Assembly: GCF_026929975.1 (NCBI RefSeq)
Contig: NZ_JANHOK010000004.1
Coordinates: 124,001 to 188,000, forward strand
DNA: 64,000 nucleotides
From: Bartonella sp. F02
Lineage (GTDB): Bacteria; Pseudomonadota; Alphaproteobacteria; Rhizobiales; Rhizobiaceae
Reading direction: 5' to 3'
Positions 18,771 to 26,704 of the stretch are shown one piece after another; position 1 is the stretch's first letter, and each line of letters opens with the position of its first letter. Below the pieces are notes generated by a model. The model ran no database searches and was not told where the DNA came from. It saw only the letters and a list, made by a program, of their open reading frames with translations. Position numbers and translations under genes: made by a program.

Positions 18771-20036
18771 TTAAAATAATTCGTCTTGATCAACAACTGA
18801 CGATCTACGATTAATAACCGGCGGATTGCGCTTAACAACTGGTTGTTGATTATTGGCTGCTGGCTTATCAATTTTCGGTTGTTGGTGATTAACCGTTGCA
18901 GCTGGTTTCTCAGTTTTCAATCGTTGCTGATTGATCGCCGCTGCTGGTTTATCAATTTTCGGTTGTTGGCGATTAACCGTTGCAGCTGGTTTCTCAGCCT
19001 GCAATCGTTGCTGATTGATCGCCGCTGCTGGTTTATCAATTTTCGGTTGTTGGCGATTAACCACTGCAGCTGGTTTCTCAGTTTTCAATCGTTGCTGATT
19101 GATCGCCGCTGCCGGTTTATCAATTTTCGGTTGTTGGCGACTAACCGTTGCAGCTGGTTTCTCAGTTTTCAATCGTTGCTGATTGATCGCCACTGCCGGT
19201 TTATCAATGTTCGATTGTTGGCGATTAACCACTGCAGCTAGTTTTTCAGCCTGCAATCGTTGCGGAATAACAGCTGATGCCAGCTTATTAACAGTTTTTT
19301 GTTGCTGGAAGCCTATTGATGATTGATAGTCTGTTATTGATGGCTGACTTAAATTACTCGATGTATCCGTATTATTTTGTAAAACAACCACACGTGAACC
19401 ATTTGGAACGCGATTATAAAGATCCATAACATCCTGATTAAGCATACGAATACATCCACTGGAAACAGCTTGACCTATCGACCATGCTTCATTTGAACCG
19501 TGGATTCGAAAAAGCGTGTCCTTACCATTTTTGAAAAGGTACAATGCTCTAGAACCCAATGGATTTTCGGGTCCAGGCTCCATTCCGTTTCCTAAATGCC
19601 CATAACGTTCTGGCTCACGTGCCATCATCGCTGCAGTCGGTCTCCAATGAGGCCACCGGCGTTTATATTGGACAACTCCAACGCCTTCAAATTCTAAGCC
19701 TTCTTTTCCAACTCCAATACCATAACGGAGAGCCTTTCCATTTTCTCCCACAAGATAAAGAAAACGATTTTGTGTATCTACAACCAAAGTCCCTGGAGCA
19801 TAATCCGTTTTATAATCAACCTGTTGACGCCAATATTTTGGATCGATCGTTGAAAGATCAATTGCAGGTAATGGATAAGGCTCATCTGTCACAGCTTCAT
19901 ATAAAGCCTGAACTTCCGGTGGAACATGATGTCCTTGCTGAAAGAAACCAAGCGGCAAATCTGGATGATGAGTAGCGCAACCAACCAAAATGAAAGGTGC
20001 GGCCACTAAAAAAGCACGAGGAGACAAAAATCTCAT
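18771..20036 (-). CDS. L,D-transpeptidase lipoprotein with C-terminal repeats
   Basis: 421 residues. A lipoprotein signal ends in FILVGC with Cys20 as the acylation site. Residues about 80-220 form an ErfK/YbiS/YcfS/YnhG L,D-transpeptidase domain with HGSNE (His179) and SSGCIRM (catalytic Cys195). It should make 3-3 crosslinks in peptidoglycan or attach proteins to it, in the periplasm. After residue 220 comes a Gln/Asn-rich linker, then about five copies of a 28-residue unit with the pattern LKTEKPAATVNRQQPKIDKP, then a basic tail. The catalytic domain looks intact. The repeats are low in complexity and positively charged, perhaps a wall-binding or spacer arm. Own terminator at 18711-18753. 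Confidence 0.92.
   Translation of the reverse strand: MRFLSPRAFLVAAPFILVGCATHHPDLPLGFFQQGHHVPPEVQALYEAVTDEPYPLPAIDLSTIDPKYWRQQVDYKTDYAPGTLVVDTQNRFLYLVGENGKALRYGIGVGKEGLEFEGVGVVQYKRRWPHWRPTAAMMAREPERYGHLGNGMEPGPENPLGSRALYLFKNGKDTLFRIHGSNEAWSIGQAVSSGCIRMLNQDVMDLYNRVPNGSRVVVLQNNTDTSSNLSQPSITDYQSSIGFQQQKTVNKLASAVIPQRLQAEKLAAVVNRQQSNIDKPAVAINQQRLKTEKPAATVSRQQPKIDKPAAAINQQRLKTEKPAAVVNRQQPKIDKPAAAINQQRLQAEKPAATVNRQQPKIDKPAAAINQQRLKTEKPAATVNHQQPKIDKPAANNQQPVVKRNPPVINRRSSVVDQDELF
18853..19263 (-). repeat. 84-base in-frame tandem repeat array
   Basis: The marker gctggtttctcag starts at 18901, 18985, 19069 and 19153, with a diverged copy at 19237, exactly 84 bases apart, and half a unit lies on the left. 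Copies differ by few bases. 84 is a multiple of three, so copy changes keep the frame. This is a candidate variable-number repeat. Confidence 0.93.
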
Positions 20037-20336
20037 ATCTTCTCCGATTATTTTATTGCATACATTCTCATATTACGAAACATTTAGTTTACCATTAACA
20101 TTGATTTATGACTTCACTATTCCTAAAATGAGCGCAATAATAAAAACATGAAGTAATAAATAACTTTAGAGTATAATAGATTTATAATGTATAAAAGGTA
20201 AAAATATAATTATTATTTATCTATTTTTTTCACATAATTACAACAACTCAAGACTAGAACTCTTATCAAAACCTGTTATAAAAACACCAATATTTTGCCA
20301 ATCATCAATAAATTACAATCAATAGAAAGAAAGCCT
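20037..20336. other. Intergenic, divergent promoter region
   Basis: 300 AT-rich bases between the divergent L,D-transpeptidase and ychF genes. It must hold both promoters; I could not pick convincing hexamers. No gene seen. Confidence 0.5.
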
Positions 20337-21440
20337 ATGGGTTTCAAATGCGGTATTGTAGGACTGCCCAATGTTGGAAAGTCAACTCTTTTTAATGCAT
20401 TAACAAAGACAGCTTCAGCACAAGCTGCAAATTATCCTTTTTGCACGATCGAACCAAATACTGGTGAAGTTGCGGTTCCAGACCTGAGAATGAAACAAAT
20501 TGCTTCTATTGCTGGTTCAAAAGAAATCATTCCAACACGGATCAATTTTGTTGATATCGCTGGTCTTGTCCGTGGAGCATCAAAAGGTGAAGGTTTAGGG
20601 AATAAATTTTTGGCAAATATTCGTGAAGTCGATGCAATTGTTCACGTTTTGCGGTGTTTTGAAAATGATGACATTACTCACGTAGAAGGACGCATTGATC
20701 CTATTTCAGATGCAACAACTGTTGAAACAGAACTTATGCTTGCAGACCTTGAAAGTCTTGAGCGACGGATCATACAAATTCGTAAACGTGCAATAGGAAA
20801 AGAGAAAGAAGCTTTGGCAGTTCTTCCTATGATGGAAGCCGCCTTAGAATTACTACAAAAAGGAAAACCTGTAAGATTATTGCTTGAGAATATTTCGTCT
20901 GATGAACGTAACATCTTAAACAGTTTAAATCTTTTAACCTCTAAACCTGTGCTTTATATATGCAATGTCAATGAAAATGATGCCGCTCACGGTAATGAGT
21001 TGACCAAAACTGTTGAGAAAATGGCTATAGAACAAAGTGCACAAAGTATTATTATTTCCGCTGCTATTGAAGCTGAAATTACTCAACTCAATGATGAAGA
21101 AGCAACAGAATATCTCAATGCTCTTGGTCTTGTAGAACCAAGTCTCAATAGACTCATTCGTACTGGTTACCATCTGCTTGATTTAATCACTTACTTCACT
21201 TGTGGTCCTAAAGAAACACGAGCTTGGACCATTGTTCGCGGGACAAAAGCACCTCAAGCAGCAGGTGTCATTCACTCAGATTTTGAACGTGGATTTATTC
21301 GTGCTCAAACTATTAGCTATGACGACTTTCTTGCCTTTGGTGGAGAAAATGGAGCAAAAGAAGCAGGAAAAGCGCGAGATGAAGGAAAAGAATATATCGT
21401 CCAAGATGGTGATATCATACTCTTTAAGCATAATACTTGA
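20337..21440 (+). CDS. ychF: Ribosome-binding ATPase YchF/OLA1
   Basis: 367 residues from the ATG at 20337 (the frame opens 14 residues earlier without support). P-loop GLPNVGKSTLFNAL, G3 FVDIAGLVRGASKGEGLGNKF, the altered G4 NVNE that goes with ATP preference, and a C-terminal TGS domain (TYFTCGPKETRAWTI, HSDFERGFIRA). YchF is a translation-associated ATPase that binds the ribosome. AGAAAG precedes the start. Terminator at 21511-21546. Confidence 0.96.
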   Translation: MGFKCGIVGLPNVGKSTLFNALTKTASAQAANYPFCTIEPNTGEVAVPDLRMKQIASIAGSKEIIPTRINFVDIAGLVRGASKGEGLGNKFLANIREVDAIVHVLRCFENDDITHVEGRIDPISDATTVETELMLADLESLERRIIQIRKRAIGKEKEALAVLPMMEAALELLQKGKPVRLLLENISSDERNILNSLNLLTSKPVLYICNVNENDAAHGNELTKTVEKMAIEQSAQSIIISAAIEAEITQLNDEEATEYLNALGLVEPSLNRLIRTGYHLLDLITYFTCGPKETRAWTIVRGTKAPQAAGVIHSDFERGFIRAQTISYDDFLAFGGENGAKEAGKARDEGKEYIVQDGDIILFKHNT

Positions 21441-21510
21441 AGCATCCTTTTTATATAAGCTCATCATTTTTTTGAATTGAAAATATTTTTTGCTTCATAA
21501 CAAGACACTA

Positions 21511-21546
21511 AAAAACAGCCGCATATTGATAGGCAGCTGTTTTTTT
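21511..21546. terminator. Bidirectional terminator after ychF
   Basis: AAAAAACAGC (21511-21520) pairs with GCTGTTTTTT (21537-21546). The A and T tracts make it usable on both strands, between convergent ychF and the PRC-barrel gene. Confidence 0.75.
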
Positions 21547-21564
21547 AGTTATTGGAAACAAAAA

Positions 21565-22005
21565 TTAGCGTCCCCAGCGATTTTCATATTTAAATTCTGG
21601 TGCTGTTTTCAAAGAATCTTTTGTTACATTGATAATAATTTTCCATTTGCCATAATCATTTGTCATTTGGATCGTTTCAGGAGAAACAACTACATAACGT
21701 TCTCCAATGCCGAGAAAACCACCAACACCAATGACAATCCCTTTAACTGTATTTTCACGCAAAATCATATCTCTGACTTCACCAATACTTTCATTTTCTA
21801 TATTATAGACAGTTGAGCCAATAAGACTTGAAGCAACAAAATCAGAGGCAGAAGGAATAACATAGCGCACGGACATATCTGAACCAACCTGTACAACACC
21901 CATTGACGAAATCGTTTCAGGCTTAGAAGACACTGCAAAAGATTGAGCAGAAACTGTAGAAATCATCAAGACTGACATAAGAGCGGTAAAAGAAATTTTC
22001 TTCAT
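21565..22005 (-). CDS. Secreted PRC-barrel domain protein
   Basis: 146 residues from the ATG at 22005, with GGAG upstream; a longer frame to 22041 lacks support. A signal peptide ends near STVSAQSFA. The rest holds a PRC-barrel (LIGSTVYNIENESIGEVRDMIL, GIVIGVGGFLGIGERYVVV). Secreted PRC-barrel proteins are common in Rhizobiales; the ligand is unknown. Periplasmic. Monocistronic. Confidence 0.8.
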   Translation of the reverse strand: MKKISFTALMSVLMISTVSAQSFAVSSKPETISSMGVVQVGSDMSVRYVIPSASDFVASSLIGSTVYNIENESIGEVRDMILRENTVKGIVIGVGGFLGIGERYVVVSPETIQMTNDYGKWKIIINVTKDSLKTAPEFKYENRWGR

Positions 22006-22738
22006 TGTAAATATCTCCGTTTTTACTTTACAAGCTCTCAATGCGTAATGATGAGATTTGTTCCTTATGTATTTCAGAGATTGGTTATTTTACTTTATTT
22101 TTTCTTTCAATTATCTATTTTTTCTTTCAATATACTCTATAAAACTCCTAAAATTTGTTTTTTATACTTTTAAGAAATATCTCTAAGATAATATAAAAAA
22201 ACCAAAGTCTTTAAATAGTTTTTAAGTATAAGTGAGACACATAGAATAAACGTGAGAATGTATTACCAATATAATATCTAATTATTTTTGGCATTTCATC
22301 ATCATAAAAAACAACAATATCTTTTGACGGAATAATTATAGAGAGAGTAAAAGTTTTACAGAATAAGAATTATCATACTAATTTTTGCTTATCTTATTTA
22401 TATTTCCTGATATTGTTTTATATCGTATTATAAAAATCTTTGTCGTATAAACTCATGAATTAGCTTCTATATTTGCAGTAAGAGCAAACACAATAAAAAA
22501 ACAACAACGAATGACCATGCCAAAGTGCTTTTAAAATTCATCTTTTTATATTACGAAATGATCTCTCTTCATATCGATGGAGCAAGAAGCTTTCATGTGC
22601 ATATAATGGTATGTTTTGTTCGAACTACAAAAAAAGAAAACGAAAGAAATAAATCACAGCATTTTGAAAGATCTATTTTGAATGATAACGCCACACCTTC
22701 TTTACAAGTCGGTATATAAAGACCATACTATGTGACCT
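22006..22738. other. Long intergenic stretch
   Basis: 730 AT-rich bases between the divergent PRC-barrel and trmL genes. It contains a direct repeat of tattttttctttcaat at about 22096 and 22115. A 64-codon frame at 22525-22719 has no ribosome site or family resemblance and is not called. Confidence 0.45.
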
Positions 22739-23203
22739 ATGGGACTTCATATCGCTCTTTTTCAGCCGGATATTGCTGGTAATACTGGAACAATTCTACG
22801 CCTTAGCGCATGCTTTGGTTTGCATGTGCATATTATTGAACCTGCAGGCTTTGATCTATCAGATCGCAATTTGAAACGTGCTGGGATGGATTATCTCGAG
22901 CGTGCTTCGTTGGAACGCCACCTTGATTGGCAGCATTTTATTGATGTCATGAAACATTATCATCGCCGTATTTTGCTTCTAAGCACAAAAGCAAAAATAT
23001 GTTACACAAATATGCACTATCAAAAAAATGATGTTTTACTCTTTGGTCGAGAATCAGCAGGTGTTCCCGATTATGTTCATGAAACCGTTGATTACGCATT
23101 GACAATTCCCATGAAACAACATGCTCGCTCTTTAAATCTTGCAATGAGCGTTGCTATGACAACAGGAGAAGCTCTTCGTCAAATTGGTTACGATACAATT
23201 TAA
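22739..23203 (+). CDS. trmL: tRNA (cytidine(34)-2'-O)-methyltransferase
   Basis: 154 residues, a minimal SPOUT methyltransferase that modifies the wobble base of tRNA-Leu isoacceptors. N-terminal ALFQPDIAGNTGTILRLSACF, middle FGRESAGVP, and C-terminal IPMKQHARSLNLAMSVAM form the knotted SAM site. The length is typical of TrmL. It ends 53 bases from the convergent cca. Confidence 0.93.
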   Translation: MGLHIALFQPDIAGNTGTILRLSACFGLHVHIIEPAGFDLSDRNLKRAGMDYLERASLERHLDWQHFIDVMKHYHRRILLLSTKAKICYTNMHYQKNDVLLFGRESAGVPDYVHETVDYALTIPMKQHARSLNLAMSVAMTTGEALRQIGYDTI

Positions 23204-23256
23204 AAATAAAAAGAAATCAAAGAAAGATATCTCTTTCAACAATCAAAAAATGGATA

Positions 23257-24510
23257 TTATTTCTCAATTTTCTCTAATAGCACATGACGATCAATTAAAA
23301 ACCCGCTTTCAATCCATATAGTTTCCAATTCTTTAAGCTTTTGTCCTAAAGCTACCCCTTTAGTGAAACCTTTTTCAATCAAATCATGACCTTTAATGGG
23401 AAAAGTTGGAATCTGCCATTTTTGAGCGAGTTGATAAAGCCTGAGATAATGTTCTGCTTTTTCTAAATTTTCACCTATTTCAAAAGAACCTGCACGTGCA
23501 GCTGACAAAGACAAAGATAATTGATCTAAAACAGGTTGCTGACCACAACGATAAATCAATTTTTTTAAAGAAAGATCTGAACAGTTTTGATGAATAACTT
23601 CCAATTCTGCCCATTCTTTTAACCGTATTTTTTCCTTATTGGAAAAATGTAAACGACAAGCCATATCACAAAGCCGCTTAGAATCAGGAGGAAGAATACT
23701 TTCTAACCGCAGCAATGGATCTATCGCCCAACCAAGGTCGCTTTCCAATTTTACAAGTGAGTGGATAGCATCAATACCCCATTTTTCTGTTTCAGGGAAA
23801 ATAAGCGTTAAAATACCACTTTGACGCATCCATAACAGAGCACGTGTTGGATTTGGAGCACAAAAGATTTTTTTCATTTCTTCCCAAACACGCTCTGGTG
23901 AAAGTTTTTGTAATCCTTGTTTTAAACAAACACACGCCTTGAGTCCTTGAGCATCGGGGCGACCTCCTCCATACCACGCAAAAAAACGAAAAAAACGCAA
24001 AATACGCAAATAATCTTCACGAATACGTTCCTCTGCTATACCAATAAATCGCACCGTTCGACTTGCAATATCACTTAACCCCTCCACATAATCATAAAGG
24101 CGTCCATCTGCATCACAATAAAGCGCATTAATGGTAAAGTCCCGTCGCTCCGCATCTTTTGTCCAATCACGACTAAAAGCAACCTTTGCATGACGACCGT
24201 CAGTTTCAATATCAGAACGAAGTGTTGTCACTTCATAAAAATGCGCTCCAGCAACAACTGTCACGGTTCCAAAATCAATTCCCGTAGGAATCGTCTTAAA
24301 CCCTGCTTCTTTTGCACGTTCTATAATTTGTTGTGGCAAACAGGTTGTAGCAATATCAATATCACTAATAGGTTTGCCTAAGAGCTGATTACGGACTGCC
24401 CCACCAACAACACGCGCCTCTTCTCCATGCAAAGAAAGAATATGAAGAAGTGTTTGAAGATGCTCATTACACAACCAATCAACTTGTTTAAAATTTTGCG
24501 TTATGCTCAC
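23257..24510 (-). CDS. cca: CCA tRNA nucleotidyltransferase / polyA polymerase family
   Basis: 417 residues, class II nucleotidyltransferase. Seen: VVGGAVRNQLLGKPISDIDIATT with the metal-binding DID, RRDFTINALYCD, and RILRFFRFFAWYGG. It adds or repairs the 3' CCA of tRNAs; the tRNA-Met in this window already encodes CCA. The C-terminal domain is the longer alphaproteobacterial form. The start MSITQNFKQ is the only good choice near the conserved region. Confidence 0.92.
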   Translation of the reverse strand: MSITQNFKQVDWLCNEHLQTLLHILSLHGEEARVVGGAVRNQLLGKPISDIDIATTCLPQQIIERAKEAGFKTIPTGIDFGTVTVVAGAHFYEVTTLRSDIETDGRHAKVAFSRDWTKDAERRDFTINALYCDADGRLYDYVEGLSDIASRTVRFIGIAEERIREDYLRILRFFRFFAWYGGGRPDAQGLKACVCLKQGLQKLSPERVWEEMKKIFCAPNPTRALLWMRQSGILTLIFPETEKWGIDAIHSLVKLESDLGWAIDPLLRLESILPPDSKRLCDMACRLHFSNKEKIRLKEWAELEVIHQNCSDLSLKKLIYRCGQQPVLDQLSLSLSAARAGSFEIGENLEKAEHYLRLYQLAQKWQIPTFPIKGHDLIEKGFTKGVALGQKLKELETIWIESGFLIDRHVLLEKIEK

Positions 24511-24761
24511 CCCTTCAACCTTTCAAACAAATTTTTGCGATCACTTCTAACAAGGTGTTCCATAGCATAACACTTTGTACCACATTTCTTAAAAGTCACA
24601 ACCTTTCTTCTGTAAAGTTGAAAGGTACTATTTTTAGACAAAGAATAAAAAAATGTCTCATCACGCTTCTTTTCTTTTCATTTTCTGTTACAAATTACCA
24701 AATATTGACTATCGTTATAAAAGAAACCATTATTTTGCGACAAATGCCTTAAGGAAAACAT

Positions 24762-25793
24762 ATGAGTCAAAATGATCCATCATCCCATTCTGCCAAAAAG
24801 GCTAAAACTAATGGCAATATTAAATCGATCATTGATGAAATCGATAAAGCACATGAAGAATTGTATGCTCTCCAACAAGAAATTAATAAAGTTATTTTTG
24901 GCCAAAATGACGTAATCGAGTATGCCTTAACAACCATTTTAGCCAGTGGTCACGCTCTTCTCGTTGGTGTTCCTGGGCTTGCTAAAACGCGTCTTGTTGA
25001 AACATTAGGAACCGTCTTAGGTCTTGATGCAAAGCGTATTCAATTCACGCCCGATTTAATGCCATCAGATATTATAGGTTCTGAAGTTATAGACTCCGAC
25101 AAAAATGGAAAACGTTCTTTCCGTTATATTCAAGGTCCTATTTTCACTCAACTGCTTATGGCTGATGAAATCAATCGTGCCTCTCCTCGTACACAATCCG
25201 CTCTCTTGCAAGCCATGCAAGAACATCATGTTACTGTTGCTGGAACACGCTACAATCTACCTCAGCCTTTTCATGTTCTTGCAACTCAAAATCCTCTTGA
25301 ACAAGAAGGAACTTATCCACTTCCTGAAGCACAACTCGATCGCTTTTTGATGCAAATTGATATTGATTATCCTGATCTTACAACAGAAAAACGCATTATT
25401 TTAGAAACAACCAGTGAAAAAAAACAAATTGCAAAATCTATTTTGTCTCCTAAAAAATTACAAAAAATCCAAAAAATTATCCGCAAAATGCCTATCTCTG
25501 AAAGTGTTGTTGAAGCAATCTTAAAACTTGTCCGTTCGGCTCGCCCTCATAATGACAACTCGCTAGCAAATACTTATATCGCTTGGGGTCCTGGCCCACG
25601 TGCATCACAAGCACTTTCACTTTGCGCGCGTGCACGTGCTCTTTACCACGGACGTCTAGCACCTTCACTCGATGATATTCAAGTATTAGCACAACCCATA
25701 TTGCAACATCGCATGTCTCTCAATTTTTCAGCGCGCGCTGAAGGAATAACAATAAAAGATATTATCAATAATCTCGTGAAAGATGCTCTCTAA
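24762..25793 (+). CDS. MoxR-family AAA+ ATPase
   Basis: 343 residues. Walker A GVPGLAKTR, Walker B LLMADEINRASPRTQSALLQAMQE, sensor ATQNPLEQEGTYPLPEAQLDRF. MoxR ATPases act as chaperones that help assemble complexes with von Willebrand-type partners. It heads a tightly overlapping four-gene unit (1-4 base overlaps) with a DUF58 protein and two BatA-type membrane proteins. Cytoplasmic, probably at the membrane. AAGG upstream supports the start. Confidence 0.95.
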   Translation: MSQNDPSSHSAKKAKTNGNIKSIIDEIDKAHEELYALQQEINKVIFGQNDVIEYALTTILASGHALLVGVPGLAKTRLVETLGTVLGLDAKRIQFTPDLMPSDIIGSEVIDSDKNGKRSFRYIQGPIFTQLLMADEINRASPRTQSALLQAMQEHHVTVAGTRYNLPQPFHVLATQNPLEQEGTYPLPEAQLDRFLMQIDIDYPDLTTEKRIILETTSEKKQIAKSILSPKKLQKIQKIIRKMPISESVVEAILKLVRSARPHNDNSLANTYIAWGPGPRASQALSLCARARALYHGRLAPSLDDIQVLAQPILQHRMSLNFSARAEGITIKDIINNLVKDAL

Positions 25794-26704
25794 TGGCCAT
25801 CGGCAAAAAAGTTAATCAAAAACAACCGCTCTCACTTGCCACACTGCTACCACAAAATATAGCTGATATGCCGCATCTTTTGCTTCAAGCGCGCTTCATT
25901 GCCAATACATTCATTACTGGGAAACACGCCCAACACAAACATGGACATGGAGAAAATTTTTGGCAATTTCGCCCCTATACTCAAGGAGAATCCTGCAGCC
26001 GCATTGATTGGCGTCGCTCAGCACGTGATGAAAATATTTATCTTCGCGAACACGAATGGGAAATAACACAAACCATTTGGATTTGGCCTGATCAAAGTGT
26101 TTCAATGCACTATTGTTCACGCTTTTCAAAAATCTCTAAAGGCAATTATGCCATTATTCTTACTCTTGCACTCACAACAATTCTTGCTCATAACGGTGAA
26201 CGTATCGCCATTCCGCAGTTAATGGCTCCTTCTGCTGCATCCAATATAACAGAGCGTGTTGCTTTGGCTTTAACAAATGATCAGAATAAAAATCCATTTC
26301 CAGATTTTTCCGCTATTCCACGCTTTTCACATGTTATAATTATCAGTGATTTTCTTGATCATTCAGAAAAAATTATCCAACATCTAACAACTTTAATCGC
26401 AAAACAAATCAATGTCCATCTAATTGAAATCGCTGATCCTGCAGAGGAAAATTTTCCTTACACGGGTCGAACAGAGTTTTTTGATCCTGAAACGAAAAAA
26501 AAACTCGTTTTAGGAAAAGCAGAAAACCTTCGAGAATCTTATTGCAAACTATATCAGACAAGAAGACAAGATTTAAAAGACTTTTGCTCACGTCAAGGAT
26601 GGACATATCACGTTAGTACAACCGATCGCTCCTTAACAGAAACTATTTTACAGCTTAAAAACAAACTGGACATTTCAACACATCATACAAGGAGATTCTC
26701 TTGA
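25793..26704 (+). CDS. DUF58 domain protein (vWA-like)
   Basis: 303 residues. The DUF58 core is FRPYTQGESCSRIDWRRSAR with the following IYLREHEWE. Partner of MoxR ATPases in this widespread operon type; the exact client is unknown. Starts at the last base of the moxR stop, and its stop overlaps the next start by four bases (TTGA), so translation is coupled. Confidence 0.92.
   Translation: MAIGKKVNQKQPLSLATLLPQNIADMPHLLLQARFIANTFITGKHAQHKHGHGENFWQFRPYTQGESCSRIDWRRSARDENIYLREHEWEITQTIWIWPDQSVSMHYCSRFSKISKGNYAIILTLALTTILAHNGERIAIPQLMAPSAASNITERVALALTNDQNKNPFPDFSAIPRFSHVIIISDFLDHSEKIIQHLTTLIAKQINVHLIEIADPAEENFPYTGRTEFFDPETKKKLVLGKAENLRESYCKLYQTRRQDLKDFCSRQGWTYHVSTTDRSLTETILQLKNKLDISTHHTRRFS

Noticed and set aside
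18843-19241. Long plus-strand frame opposite the repeat array
   Set aside because: It is the complement of the 84-base repeats, kept open only because the repeat is a multiple of three.
19559-19975. 138-codon plus-strand frame opposite the L,D-transpeptidase
   Set aside because: Antisense shadow of a domain with intact catalytic motifs on the minus strand.
22087-22133. Direct repeat tattttttctttcaat
   Set aside because: Two short low-complexity copies only; probably a slip duplication without function.
22525-22719. 64-codon plus-strand frame before trmL
   Set aside because: No ribosome site, no family resemblance, and it lies in AT-rich DNA where such frames arise by chance.
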